The position numbers were made by a program, and so were the translations under genes. A stretch of DNA of 64,000 nt, taken from positions 2,985,688-3,049,687 of the forward strand of contig NC_018178.1 of assembly GCF_000279145.1 (NCBI RefSeq), written 5' to 3'. The stretch comes from Melioribacter roseus P3M-2. Lineage in GTDB: Bacteria; Bacteroidota; Ignavibacteria; Ignavibacteriales; Melioribacteraceae. The notes under the pieces are model-generated. The model did no database searches, had not been told where the DNA came from, and saw only the letters and a list, made by a program, of their open reading frames with translations. Shown piece by piece: positions 45,642-55,062 of the stretch (positions are counted from its first letter, which is position 1; each line of letters begins with the position of its first letter).

Positions 45642-47363
45642 TTACTTCAGAAGAATCATTTTCTTTGTAAGAACCAGGTCGCTCGATTTCAACTGATAGA
45701 AATATATTCCGGTAGCGACAGAATTTCCGTAATTATCTTTGCCGTTCCATGTGATTGTATGCGTTCCTGCCGATTGCAATTCGTTATTGACCAATTTAGC
45801 CACTTCCTGACCGAGCGAATTGTAAACCGTAATCGTAACATTCGAAGCCTTTGGCAATTGATAACGAATATTCGTGGTCGGGTTAAACGGATTCGGGTAA
45901 TTTTGTTCGAGTACGAATTCGTTTTTGATTACCGGTTCGTCAGCCACGCCAACCGTTCCGCCTTTCAGCCAGAGTTCTTTCAATTCGGGGAACCAGTTGA
46001 GGTCGCCTGCGGGGAAACCTTTGGCTGCTCCGGTGTAGGCCGGCGACGAACTCGAATACGACGCGTCAAATTCATTCACATAATACGTCAACGGACGTCT
46101 GTCCATATCCTGAGTTGCAGGATCCCAATAATCATTCGGCGTGTCTTTTGTCTTATTGGCTACCGTTACATAATATTCCATCATTCCCAGCATCAAATCA
46201 GGTACGTTCGTCAATCCGGGGTCCTCTATCATCTTAAAGGCATCGGCGGCTTTCGATCCCAATGCCGACTTTATGTAATTCGACAACGGCTCGCCTACGC
46301 CGATTTCTGGATATTTATCGAAGAACGACTGTCCAGCCGCCGTTACCGCATAATAGTTATGATCCACCACCCATTTGGTCGTATCGTTCGGAGCGGCAAA
46401 TATCCAGGCCATACGGTTATTTCCATTGGCATACTGCTCGCCCGTATTTGCCCATTCTGCCGTCCTCGTAGCATCCGTCGAGTCCTCGCCTGCGGCAAAC
46501 GCATCGACAAACAAGTTATTCGTTATCACTATCTCGTCGCCTACGTTACCCAACGACAATAATCCGTGGAAGCCCATGCCGTTGACAAACGTATTATGGT
46601 CAAACAATCCGTAACCGATATTGCCCGTTCCAGCCAACGGATTACTGAAATTATAGTGACGGATCGGTCGGTCGATATAATTTACAAACGTATTGTTTAT
46701 CAATATCAACGAATCGCACGTCGATTCACGCAAATCGATGCCTTTCCCGGCTCCGAAATTAGATGTCGACAAAGCGCCTAAATTTGCAAATATACAATCC
46801 TCCACACGTATCGTCTTAGTCGATGCATTCGTGCGCAATACCTGACCGGCTATATTCGAGAATATACAATTCTTCAATGTTATCGAGGCTCCTTCGCTGT
46901 CCGTCCTCAAGAATGTTCCGCCTACCGTATACAATTGATCAAATACGCCGTTTGCCGGATCGTCGGCAGGTTCATAATAACCCGTGATTGCTATACCTTC
47001 AAGTATTATATCTCCGCCTCTTGAACGAAGGATATATCCCGGAGGATTTTGTGGATTGTCGCCCGTTCCCGTCGGATACTGATAAATTATTGCTTTCTGG
47101 TCGTTCGACGACCTCATGTGGAACGTATAATCTTTCTCTACATAAAATACTTCCGTATTTAGATAAATCTTACCCCCCTCTAATTCGTACACTCTGCCTT
47201 CGGGTATTCCGCCGTTTGCAGTCGTATCGGCGCGGATCTGCGCTATCAAATAAGACTCCGGCGTGCCGTCATACGGCTTTAAGCGTAATACGTTTTGCGG
47301 GTACGCATACCCTGCAAGAAATATCAACATCAGTACAATACTCAGGTATTTCTTGGATATCAT
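45642..47363 (-). CDS. T9SS-secreted right-handed beta-helix protein
   Basis: 573 residues. A signal peptide (YLSIVLMLIFLAGYAYPQ) is followed by a parallel beta-helix with repeating coils (GASITLKNCIFSNIAGQ, TIRVEDCIFANLGAL, DSLILINNTFVNYIDRP), as in pectate lyase-like and DUF4957/DUF5123 proteins. From about residue 484 comes a type A T9SS sorting domain: FVLEQNYPNPFNPTTNIRY, then LGQEVAKLVNNEL, ending with GIYFYQLKSSDLVLTKKM and ILLK. It should therefore be sent to the cell surface or medium. It lies 51 bases after the TonB receptor gene and probably works with it on a pectin-like glycan, as a lyase or as a surface binder. The catalytic residues are not certain. Confidence 0.88.
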   Translation of the reverse strand: MISKKYLSIVLMLIFLAGYAYPQNVLRLKPYDGTPESYLIAQIRADTTANGGIPEGRVYELEGGKIYLNTEVFYVEKDYTFHMRSSNDQKAIIYQYPTGTGDNPQNPPGYILRSRGGDIILEGIAITGYYEPADDPANGVFDQLYTVGGTFLRTDSEGASITLKNCIFSNIAGQVLRTNASTKTIRVEDCIFANLGALSTSNFGAGKGIDLRESTCDSLILINNTFVNYIDRPIRHYNFSNPLAGTGNIGYGLFDHNTFVNGMGFHGLLSLGNVGDEIVITNNLFVDAFAAGEDSTDATRTAEWANTGEQYANGNNRMAWIFAAPNDTTKWVVDHNYYAVTAAGQSFFDKYPEIGVGEPLSNYIKSALGSKAADAFKMIEDPGLTNVPDLMLGMMEYYVTVANKTKDTPNDYWDPATQDMDRRPLTYYVNEFDASYSSSSPAYTGAAKGFPAGDLNWFPELKELWLKGGTVGVADEPVIKNEFVLEQNYPNPFNPTTNIRYQLPKASNVTITVYNSLGQEVAKLVNNELQSAGTHTITWNGKDNYGNSVATGIYFYQLKSSDLVLTKKMILLK

Positions 47364-47389
47364 GTTGCCTCCTATTGTTATTGATAATT

Positions 47390-47407
47390 ACTGAGATAAG
47401 TCTCAGT
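47390..47407. repeat. Perfect inverted repeat between receptor and beta-helix genes
   Basis: ACTGAGATAAGTCTCAGT has seven-base arms and a four-base loop, lying a few bases after the TonB receptor stop (47415) and about 27 bases before the beta-helix start codon. No T-run follows on the minus strand, so it is not a normal terminator. It may be an mRNA-stabilising hairpin that sets the ratio of the two proteins, or a regulator site. Confidence 0.4.
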
Positions 47408-47414
47408 TAATTTT

Positions 47415-50402
47415 TTATAATTCGAGCCAGATTCCGGCTTCCACAGTAATACCGTAGCGTTCGGCGGAACGCGGTATTTTGTAGCCGTCTTCTCTGTTTT
47501 CGAGTAAGTTTTCCTCTTTAATATTTGTCAGGTTATTGATATTACACAATACGGTTATGTTATCTGTAATCTTTTGTTTCAGCACAAGGTCGAGACGGGT
47601 GAAAGCGCCTACGATTCTGTCCGAGCGCCCGCTGGGAGAATATGTTCTGTAATATTCGGACTGATGGAAGAGGGACAAACGTCCCGAAAATCCGCCTATA
47701 TCATAACCGATAGAAACATTACCGAAAAATTCGGGTTGATTTTCCAACCGTTGTTTATAAGATCTGACTACTACTTCGTATTTCGGCAACGGAATTCCCA
47801 GAATCGGATCGGTTACGTAAGTTGTATCCCGTTCGGAGCCGATCAAAGATGTTTCGGACTTAACCATCGAGAAGTTGTAGCTAAGAACAAAGTTCTTAAG
47901 CCATCCAGGCAGCCATGTAAAATTAATCTGGTGATCGACTTCGAATCCCCAAACTTTGGAATCATCCGGAGAATTATACGGAACGTACAAATCGTAATTT
48001 CCTCTGTGGGGCGAGCTCCAGTTAAGTCCGAGCGCGTGTATTAAAGTGTCCCCCACCGTCGATATACCGTTCAACATGTGATACATATCTTCGATCTGTT
48101 TATAAAAAGCCGACACGGAGAAAAGTCCGATTCTGTTGCCATAGAAAGAAGTATTGATTTCGAAATTCCACGCTTTGGCGGTTTTGAGCAACGGATTGCC
48201 GAGAATCAATATTCTATCTCCGCCAGTTTCGGCTTCGCGCCATGCAAAGTAGGATAATAACCTCATGTTAAAATCGGGACGTGCTAGAGCGCGGTATGCG
48301 GCAAGCCTTACGTTCATAAAGTCGGTAACGGCAATATTCAAATGCAAATGTGGAAGAACTATTGTCTCTTCGTATGTAGAACTTGTATCTCTCGTAGAAC
48401 CTACCGGAATCGGGAAACCGCCTATTTGGCGCGGCGAATATTTGTTGGAATAATCATGACTTTCGTGCTCGATTCTCGCTCCTAAAATCATCGTAATTGC
48501 TCTTCCGATTTTAAGAGTATTCATGGCATAACCGGAAGTTACAGATTCCGTAATATCATAAGTATTTGCTTCGGACGAAGGATCGTTATGATATTCGGGA
48601 TTTGTACCGGCCTGATTGATACCGTTCTTATTGAGCGCGTACCATTGTCTCAACTTATCCCTGTTAATTAAGGGATTCATATTAAAGTCGTCCAAAATAA
48701 TTTTGGAATTTGGAGACGGGTCCAAAAAATCATTAAATGAAATTGTTCCGATATTGGGATTTTCCAGGTAGCTTTGATAAAAATCTTCGAAATAAGTGCC
48801 TGTAAAATCTTTCGGAACAATCGAGCCGTCTTCCAACTTCTCGTATGCACGCCAGTAACCGAGATAATAAGGCGAATAGATTCTCGAATTTACATTCGTT
48901 CTGTTTTTGGAGCGATATTTGGCGCCTGCCTTAAAAGTTCCGGTAACAGATTTCGTTATTGTATAATCCCTGGTTAAATCCAGAAAAGCCGTTATTTCTT
49001 TTTCGGCGTTATCCTGAGTATAATAATACGCCTCGCTAAGAGTAGCCGCACGGAAATTATTGTAAGCGTAATTTGTAAGCGCTTCGGGATTGGATTTTAT
49101 AATCGGAGCGCTCATCATACCGGACAAGCCTCCGCTGGAAGGTTCTACGAAACGGATTTCATAATCGTAAGGATAATATGCTTTTGAACGCGCAAACGAA
49201 AGTCCCCAACTCGTATTAAAGCCGAACAAATTGTTTTCGCCGGTCAATGCGCTGCTGAAGATGTCGATTGTTTGTTCCCTGTCTCTGAAAATATAAGATA
49301 CCGAAGCTTCCGTAACAGGATAATTACGCGAGTGGACGAGATAATCTCGCGTAGTAGTGCTGAAATTAGTGTTGAGTTTAATATTTCCTTCGTCCGGAGT
49401 ATTAATATCGAGAATTAGTCCTGCGCCCTTTCTGTACCTGATCTCATCGGTAAATTCCAGATCGAGGTCGCTGATAAAATAATCCGATTGATTTTCGCCC
49501 GTAGTCGAATAGCTGATGTCGATACTTTCGTTACTACGGATTTTTCTTTCGATATTGCCGTTTACCTGCACGCCCAAGAAATTATCAAAAAAGCGTTCGC
49601 CGTACTTGAGACTGAAATCATACTGCCCGAATGAATCCATAATTCCGTTATATCCGCCTTTAGATACAAAGCGGAGGTCTCTTACTTCGGGAGCTTTTTT
49701 CGTTACAAGATTAATACTACCGGCTATAGCGTCTGCGTCTTTATCGGGAGTCAAAGCTTTATAAAGTTCAATTCCCGCCAGCGAACTTTGAGAAATGGTG
49801 CTCAAATCGAGACCGCGTTCAAGAGCGTCGGTAGCCGGCAGTCTTACTCCGTCGACGGTAACGCTCAAATATTTGCCTGACAAACCGCGGAGTATAACTT
49901 TATTAGCTTCGCCACCTGAACGAATCAAAGAGACGCCCGGCAATCTTCCGATCGATTCCGCCGCGTTTGCGTCGGGCAGCTCCTGTATTTTTTCTTCCGA
50001 AACAACATTTATAATAGTATTGGAGGATAGCTGTTGGTTTATAGCAGCCACCTGTCCGACAGCCTGAGCAGTAATAGTAACTTCGGTACCTTCAATCACG
50101 TCGGCAACGAGCGGTATATCCAGAACGAGAGTTCGATTGTTTTGAATGGTAACTTGAATAATTTTCGGTTTGTAACCCACGTACGATATTTTGACATCGT
50201 AAGTGCCTGCGGGGATTCTGGAAATATGATATTCACCATCGATATTAGTGGCGCTTCCGAGTGAAGTGCCCATCAAAAAAACATTTGCGCCAATTAACGG
50301 TTCAGCCGTTGCCGAATCCGTTACTACCCCCTTTAAATTACCCTGTCCGTATAAATTAACTGCAAAAAACAATATTATTATTAAGCGGTTAAATAATTTC
50401 AT
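47415..50402 (-). CDS. TonB-dependent receptor of the polysaccharide locus
   Basis: 995 residues with a signal peptide (LIIILFFAVNLYGQ). A carboxypeptidase-regulatory-like domain (GNLKGVVTDSATAEPLIGAN) leads to a TonB plug (NAAESIGRLPGVSLIRSGGE, then ALTPDKDADAIAGSINLVT) and a 22-strand-type barrel with many aromatic strands. The plug resembles the Caulobacter/Xanthomonas-type sugar receptors as much as SusC. There is no SusD gene nearby, so it may take up oligosaccharides without the usual SusD lid. It shares a transcript with the T9SS beta-helix protein. A candidate LacI-family operator lies 30 to 60 bases upstream of its start. Confidence 0.93.
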   Translation of the reverse strand: MKLFNRLIIILFFAVNLYGQGNLKGVVTDSATAEPLIGANVFLMGTSLGSATNIDGEYHISRIPAGTYDVKISYVGYKPKIIQVTIQNNRTLVLDIPLVADVIEGTEVTITAQAVGQVAAINQQLSSNTIINVVSEEKIQELPDANAAESIGRLPGVSLIRSGGEANKVILRGLSGKYLSVTVDGVRLPATDALERGLDLSTISQSSLAGIELYKALTPDKDADAIAGSINLVTKKAPEVRDLRFVSKGGYNGIMDSFGQYDFSLKYGERFFDNFLGVQVNGNIERKIRSNESIDISYSTTGENQSDYFISDLDLEFTDEIRYRKGAGLILDINTPDEGNIKLNTNFSTTTRDYLVHSRNYPVTEASVSYIFRDREQTIDIFSSALTGENNLFGFNTSWGLSFARSKAYYPYDYEIRFVEPSSGGLSGMMSAPIIKSNPEALTNYAYNNFRAATLSEAYYYTQDNAEKEITAFLDLTRDYTITKSVTGTFKAGAKYRSKNRTNVNSRIYSPYYLGYWRAYEKLEDGSIVPKDFTGTYFEDFYQSYLENPNIGTISFNDFLDPSPNSKIILDDFNMNPLINRDKLRQWYALNKNGINQAGTNPEYHNDPSSEANTYDITESVTSGYAMNTLKIGRAITMILGARIEHESHDYSNKYSPRQIGGFPIPVGSTRDTSSTYEETIVLPHLHLNIAVTDFMNVRLAAYRALARPDFNMRLLSYFAWREAETGGDRILILGNPLLKTAKAWNFEINTSFYGNRIGLFSVSAFYKQIEDMYHMLNGISTVGDTLIHALGLNWSSPHRGNYDLYVPYNSPDDSKVWGFEVDHQINFTWLPGWLKNFVLSYNFSMVKSETSLIGSERDTTYVTDPILGIPLPKYEVVVRSYKQRLENQPEFFGNVSIGYDIGGFSGRLSLFHQSEYYRTYSPSGRSDRIVGAFTRLDLVLKQKITDNITVLCNINNLTNIKEENLLENREDGYKIPRSAERYGITVEAGIWLEL

Positions 50403-50431
50403 GGGTACCTCATTTAAAGATTTTTGACTGT

Positions 50432-50463
50432 TTAAGTTAATGTTTACTTAATTGCTTACTTAA
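50432..50463 (-). promoter_or_regulatory. Candidate LacI-type operator upstream of the TonB receptor
   Basis: TTAAGTTAATGTTTACTTAA (50432-50451) is an imperfect palindrome, 16 of 20 positions symmetric, with a GTTAATGTTTAC core that looks like a LacI-family site with central TG in place of CG. The eight bases TTACTTAA occur at 50444 and again at 50456, twelve bases apart. The place, just before the receptor start at 50402, and the nearby LacI gene make it a plausible operator. No matching copy was seen before the other locus genes. Confidence 0.3.
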
Positions 50464-50579
50464 ATTCCCCAAAAAAAATTTTAATGTCAAGAAAAAATCG
50501 ACATTCCTCAAAAATTAAATAATCAGAATTTTATTTTACGAGAAGGGATTTCGTGTTTATATTACACTTTTTAAGAAGA

Positions 50580-50623
50580 CTGTCCCGACCGTTTTATTGT
50601 ATTAATTATTTCGATCGGGACAG
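50580..50623 (-). terminator. Hairpin terminator after the GH27 gene
   Basis: On the minus strand CTGTCCCGATCG (50623-50612) pairs with CGGTCGGGACAG (50591-50580), 12 pairs with one G-U, around a 20-base A+T-rich loop. On the plus strand the same position is an A-C mismatch, so the fold favours the minus transcript. The following TCTTCTTAAAA is only a weak T-run. It lies 16 bases after the GH27 stop. Confidence 0.6.
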
Positions 50624-50638
50624 CCATTCTCATCCTAA

Positions 50639-51859
50639 TTATTTTACCAATCTAAGCATTAAAACATCATGAGACGGAACCACAGCTTTTAACGGCTCGT
50701 CTGTAGTTCCGACAAATTCGTGTTTCCATAAATCTCTAAGGCGATATGTTTTATTTTGCGTATCGAGTTTTTTGTCGAACAATTCGTCAATCACTTTCTC
50801 TTTTTGCCAGTCAAAAACAAATTCTTTGTCCGTTTCATTCCGATTCAAAATGCAGAAAGCCCATTCGTCGTTAACTAGAGGTTTAAACCAGATTTCTACG
50901 CTGTCCTCCGAAGAATATTTGAAGCCTTGAATTCCGAGAGGATCCTGGTCTACGGCAATCGCTTCTTTGTTTGTCAATATTTCTAAAGTTTCTTTCGACA
51001 TGTTTCGAATATCGTTGCCTGCAATTAAAGGCGCCGCCAGCATACACCACATCGAAAAGTGAGCCCGGTCTTCATTAACGCTCATACCGTTGCCAACTTC
51101 CAGCATGTCGGGGTCGTTCCAGTGCCCGGGTCCCGCATACTGTCTCAATCCTTCCTGCATATCGAGGATATAAGTAACGCCCCACGACTTCCATGTTCCG
51201 TGGTCAACAAAGCAATCAAAACAATTTGTAATATCGCCCGTAGTTCGCCATAGGTGACCTACGTCTTTTCCCCATTCCCACGGTTGATTGTCGCCCCATT
51301 CGCATATGCTGAGCACCATAGGTCTTCCAGCGGAGCGTATCGCATCCCTGATAGTCATATAAGCTCCTTCGGCGCAGAGACCTTCGGTATTACACCAATC
51401 ATATTTCAAATAATCGATACCCCATTTAGCATAAGTGAGCGCGTCCTGATATTCATATCCCCTGCTTCCGGGTCTGCCCCCGCATGTTTTATAACCTGCG
51501 CATGAATAGATGCCGATCTTTAATCCTTTAGAATGAATATAATCCGCAAGGGCTTTCATACCCGAAGGGAATCTTTCCGGATCCGGATGGATAAATCCGA
51601 GACTGTCCCTTTCGCCGTGCCAGCAGTCGTCCAGATTAACATAAATATAACCGGCGTCTTTCATTCCCGATTCAACTATAGCGTCCGCTATTTCTTTAAT
51701 AAGTGTTTCGTCAATATCGCACGCAAACTTGTTCCAGCTGTTCCAGCCCATCGGAGGCGTTAACGCCAGTCCCTCGTATTTTTGAGCCGTTAGTTTCCCG
51801 CTGATAAAGAATACTATTGTAATTAGCGCTATCGAAAATATTTTTTTGAAATTATTCAT
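50639..51859 (-). CDS. Exported GH27 alpha-galactosidase (or beta-L-arabinopyranosidase)
   Basis: 406 residues with a signal peptide (IFSIALITIVFFISGKLTAQ). GH27 marks are PPMGWNSWNKFACDIDE, VNLDDCWHGERDSLGF, YLKYDWCNTEG with the nucleophile Asp, SICEWGDNQPWEWG, WRTTGDI and GHWNDPDMLEVGN with the acid/base Asp. A C-terminal beta-sandwich follows. It removes terminal alpha-galactose (or beta-L-arabinopyranose) from side chains of pectin, galactomannan or arabinogalactan. It lies 19 bases after a U32 gene and so may be read from that transcript. Confidence 0.93.
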   Translation of the reverse strand: MNNFKKIFSIALITIVFFISGKLTAQKYEGLALTPPMGWNSWNKFACDIDETLIKEIADAIVESGMKDAGYIYVNLDDCWHGERDSLGFIHPDPERFPSGMKALADYIHSKGLKIGIYSCAGYKTCGGRPGSRGYEYQDALTYAKWGIDYLKYDWCNTEGLCAEGAYMTIRDAIRSAGRPMVLSICEWGDNQPWEWGKDVGHLWRTTGDITNCFDCFVDHGTWKSWGVTYILDMQEGLRQYAGPGHWNDPDMLEVGNGMSVNEDRAHFSMWCMLAAPLIAGNDIRNMSKETLEILTNKEAIAVDQDPLGIQGFKYSSEDSVEIWFKPLVNDEWAFCILNRNETDKEFVFDWQKEKVIDELFDKKLDTQNKTYRLRDLWKHEFVGTTDEPLKAVVPSHDVLMLRLVK

Positions 51860-51878
51860 GAATTGCTCCTCCAGTTGT

Positions 51879-53693
51879 TTATCTTATGTATACTTCCATC
51901 AAACAATTTTTACAGTCGAATTTCAGTTCGAATTTGCCGTTCCTGTTTTTAAGGTAATAAGCCTTTGAATTGCCGCCGGTTGTTTTTCTGCAAATTCCAA
52001 TTTCTTCGAGAATGCAGTAACGGGACGTCATCAAAGGTTTATTTTGAAATTCCTCGGTATAATCGAGCCCCCGTTCGATTTTTTCCGCTCCGCATTTTAT
52101 GTAGAAATTTTCCGCCAGCCGATTAACTACATTCTCTCTGTAATCTATCTCCTTCTTATAATAATTCGTATATCGCGGCTTAAAAAAAGAGGTGCGTTTT
52201 TTCTCGTGATATTCGACTCTCAATTTTGTCAGTTCCTTCAGCGTCTCTCTCCGGAATCCGTTGATTTGCGAGATTGCAAGGAATGAAATTTTTCCCTTAT
52301 CGACACCTACATTTTTTACGTTATATATTGTATTCCCGGTTTTTGAAAATTGTTTTTTCAGCAATTCGATGAATGCGTTTTCTTTTGCTGGAGGCGTGAA
52401 TTCAACTTCGAATTTTTTAGACACGCTAACGCCGTCTTCGCATTCGGCTTTAATGGAAATTGAGCGCTCGTCGAGAGAAATTAAAAAAGAGATATCTATT
52501 TTGCGTTCGGTTTTGAGTTCGAGTTTCTTTTCGAATAATCTGTCGAAGTTTCTGTATATGTCGGTATTCTTAGGGACGACAAAATTGCCGTCGTAAAAAA
52601 TAGAATCGTTTGCAATTTTGTTTACATAAAAACCGTTCAAATTTCCCTCGTTGTCAAAATAACAGAGTCCGTCCCCTGTGGTAATGTCTTTTTTGTTATT
52701 AAGCTTAATAAATCCCTCTCCTGATTTAATAACTTTGCCGATTAATTCCCCTGTCGATTTAGGCGTACTTAACGAAGCCAGTCTATCGGCTTTTCCGTTT
52801 ATAAAAAAACTTGTAAAACCGCGATTGAAAGATTTTTCGGGAGCCGGCACGAAATCGGCGTAAGATTTTCCTACGGACGCCCTTTCAATTTCGTCTGAAT
52901 TATCAATTATTTCATCGAGCAGATTCCGATAAAAAGCCGTAACGTTTTTCACATAATTGACGTCTTTTAGTCTGCCCTCTATCTTAAAAGATGAAATTCC
53001 CGCGTCGATTAAATCCTTCAAATAATCCGACAAATTCAGGTCTTTCAGAGACAGCGGGTATCTGTTTTTTATAATCGGATTTTCATTTTCATCCAGAAGG
53101 TCGAATGCCATGCGACAGAATTGAGCGCACTCGCCCCTGTTGCCGCTCCGGTCGAAAAGAGCTTTGCTTATATAGCATCTTCCGCTGAAACTTACGCAGA
53201 GGGCTCCGTGGACAAAGAATTCGAGCTCCGCCTGAGTTGTTTGGCTTATCTCTTTAATTTGCCGCAACGAGAGTTCACGCGCCAGAATGATTCGATCGAC
53301 TCCGATACTGTCGATAAATCGAATTCTTTCGGGGTGGTAATTATCCGTTTGTGTCGACGCAATTATTTTAACCGGAGGGAGATCCATTTCCAGCAAACCG
53401 AAATCCTGGAAAATGATTCCGTCGATTCCGGCATCGTACAAATCGAAAATTAATCTGCGAACCTCTTCGATTTCTTCGTCATAAAAAAGCGTGTTAACAG
53501 CGGCAAATACGTTAACTCCGAACGGATGAGCGTATTCCGTCAAGCGCTTGATATCTTCGATAGAAGTGCCGGCTGCTTTGCGCGCTCCGAATTTAGGCGC
53601 TCCGATATAAACGGCGTCGGCGCCGCAATCGACAGCCGCAATACCGATTTCCGCATTGCCCGCTGGCGACAACAATTCGATCTTCTTAATCAT
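51879..53693 (-). CDS. U32-family protein, RlhA-like
   Basis: 604 residues, longer than TrhP-type U32 proteins and close to RlhA, which hydroxylates a 23S rRNA cytidine. The N-terminus IELLSPAGNAEIGIAAVDCG starts a TIM-barrel-like domain. The conserved cysteine block FSGRCYISKALFDRSGNRGE plus CAQFCR would bind an Fe-S cluster. The C-terminal part, with a DUF3656-like region and cysteines near the very end (FDCKNCLMEVYI), completes the family plan. The old name peptidase U32 is misleading for this group. A housekeeping rRNA-modification gene directly upstream of GH27 looks accidental. Confidence 0.87.
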   Translation of the reverse strand: MIKKIELLSPAGNAEIGIAAVDCGADAVYIGAPKFGARKAAGTSIEDIKRLTEYAHPFGVNVFAAVNTLFYDEEIEEVRRLIFDLYDAGIDGIIFQDFGLLEMDLPPVKIIASTQTDNYHPERIRFIDSIGVDRIILARELSLRQIKEISQTTQAELEFFVHGALCVSFSGRCYISKALFDRSGNRGECAQFCRMAFDLLDENENPIIKNRYPLSLKDLNLSDYLKDLIDAGISSFKIEGRLKDVNYVKNVTAFYRNLLDEIIDNSDEIERASVGKSYADFVPAPEKSFNRGFTSFFINGKADRLASLSTPKSTGELIGKVIKSGEGFIKLNNKKDITTGDGLCYFDNEGNLNGFYVNKIANDSIFYDGNFVVPKNTDIYRNFDRLFEKKLELKTERKIDISFLISLDERSISIKAECEDGVSVSKKFEVEFTPPAKENAFIELLKKQFSKTGNTIYNVKNVGVDKGKISFLAISQINGFRRETLKELTKLRVEYHEKKRTSFFKPRYTNYYKKEIDYRENVVNRLAENFYIKCGAEKIERGLDYTEEFQNKPLMTSRYCILEEIGICRKTTGGNSKAYYLKNRNGKFELKFDCKNCLMEVYIR

Positions 53694-53743
53694 CTACATA
53701 CAACCATAAGTTTAATCTATTCGCATGGAATTATTGATCATTC

Positions 53744-54043
53744 TCAGTTAATACTGTTATCATCAAGAACGCTGATATTATGTACATATAAGAAAATTGC
53801 ATACGATTCTAAATATTTCTTTTTTACCATTTCTATAATTTTTTTTGCTTTTTCATCATCGCAGGCAATTTCGATGCGTATATTTCTTGATTGTTCCCAA
53901 TCGTTACCCCGCGCTCCTTTTTTCCCTTCGCCGCTTGCTTCGACTATTGTATAGCCGCTTATTTTCAATTCTTTCAAATTACTAATTAAATATTTAGAAA
54001 GATTGGCTTCGCAAATAATAGTTACTAATTTCTGTTCTTTCAT
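53744..54043 (-). CDS. sbtB: SbtB-like PII-family regulator
   Basis: 99 residues of the PII-like fold. The segment LKISGYTIVEASGEGKKGAR and the following EQSRNIRIEI match the T-loop region of SbtB, the partner of the bicarbonate transporter SbtA in cyanobacteria, and the gene lies eight bases after sbtA. SbtB binds adenine nucleotides, including cAMP, AMP and c-di-AMP, and gates SbtA. The C-terminal CGPxGC redox motif of cyanobacterial SbtB is absent: the protein ends HNISVLDDNSIN. The ligand here is therefore open. Confidence 0.82.
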   Translation of the reverse strand: MKEQKLVTIICEANLSKYLISNLKELKISGYTIVEASGEGKKGARGNDWEQSRNIRIEIACDDEKAKKIIEMVKKKYLESYAIFLYVHNISVLDDNSIN

Positions 54044-54051
54044 TTTAACAC

Positions 54052-54996
54052 CTACATAATAAATTTAATCATTTGATGATAAAGCGGAATACCAAAGACT
54101 ATATTGAACGGAAAAGTTATAGCCAGAGAAGCCGTAATATAGTAAGTGGGATTAGCTTCAGGCAGAGTGAGTCGCATCGCTGCAGGAGCCGCAATATATG
54201 ATGAACTGGCAGCTAAAGTAGCGACTATCAAAGTGCCTCCTGCGCTGAGCCCGCACAATACGGCTACAAATATACCCAATATTGATGATAGTACAGGCAT
54301 AATAATAGCGAATCCGAATAAAAAGAAACCGACGCTTTTAATAGAATAAAGCTTACTCGCCGCAATAAGACCCATTTCGAAGAGGAAAAAGGCTAAAGCT
54401 CCGTAAAACGGCTCAACAAACACAGCCGAAATTTTGCCAAATTGCTTTTCTCCCGAAAAATAACCGATCAACAACCCCGCCACCAATAGGTATACTGACT
54501 TACTAAAAAATAATTCGTGCAATAATTTTTTGATATTGGAATTGTCATTTAACTTTGATTTTTTTGCAATATAGACGCCCATTATAATTGCCGGCACTTC
54601 CATTAAAACCAAAAGGACATTAACATAACTTTCATAAGAAATGTTGAGCGAGTGTGCATATGTAATAACAACAGCAAAAGTTACAGCGCTTACCGAGCCA
54701 TAATGGGCGGCAATTGCCGCTGAATTTATTTTATCCAACTTACCTATTTTATGAAGTATAAAGTAGGCAATTATCGGAATAATCACCCCCAATAATATCG
54801 TACCTATAGAAGGTATGATTACATCTACAAGGTGGGAATTGGATAATTCTACGCCTCCTTTTAAACCGATTGCCAGCAATAGATATATACTTAAACCCTC
54901 ATAGATAGATTCGGGGAGTCTTATGTCGGATTTTAATATCCCTGCTAATATGCCGAAACCAAAAAAAAGAATAACGGGATTAACTAAATTTTCCAT
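54052..54996 (-). CDS. sbtA: SbtA-type sodium-dependent bicarbonate transporter
   Basis: 314 residues with about ten hydrophobic helices in two inverted halves. Family stretches are NPVILFFGFGILAGILKSDI, IYLLLAIGLKGGVELSNS, AAHYGSVSAVTFAVVITYAH and LVATLAASSSYIAAPAAMRL; the small-residue-rich serine motifs in both halves correspond to the SbtA ion-binding site. It imports bicarbonate with sodium. Its downstream partner is the SbtB-like regulator, and it is divergent from the MFS-purK-purE operon across 192 bases. Confidence 0.9.
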   Translation of the reverse strand: MENLVNPVILFFGFGILAGILKSDIRLPESIYEGLSIYLLLAIGLKGGVELSNSHLVDVIIPSIGTILLGVIIPIIAYFILHKIGKLDKINSAAIAAHYGSVSAVTFAVVITYAHSLNISYESYVNVLLVLMEVPAIIMGVYIAKKSKLNDNSNIKKLLHELFFSKSVYLLVAGLLIGYFSGEKQFGKISAVFVEPFYGALAFFLFEMGLIAASKLYSIKSVGFFLFGFAIIMPVLSSILGIFVAVLCGLSAGGTLIVATLAASSSYIAAPAAMRLTLPEANPTYYITASLAITFPFNIVFGIPLYHQMIKFIM

Positions 54997-55062
54997 AATT
55001 CTCCTTTTATTGCTTGTGTTTTTAAGAAAAATACTAACCTTAGTAACTGAGAGTCGGGAAAC

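Noticed and set aside
45618-46562. A 314-codon plus-strand open frame opposite the T9SS beta-helix gene
   Set aside because: It is antisense to a well-supported gene, is rich in Arg, Ile and His of the kind read from a complementary strand, and has no recognisable domain or ribosome site.
51879-53693. Secreted collagenase for the U32 gene
   Set aside because: No signal peptide, an Fe-S cysteine block, and a length matching RlhA; the peptidase label is historical.
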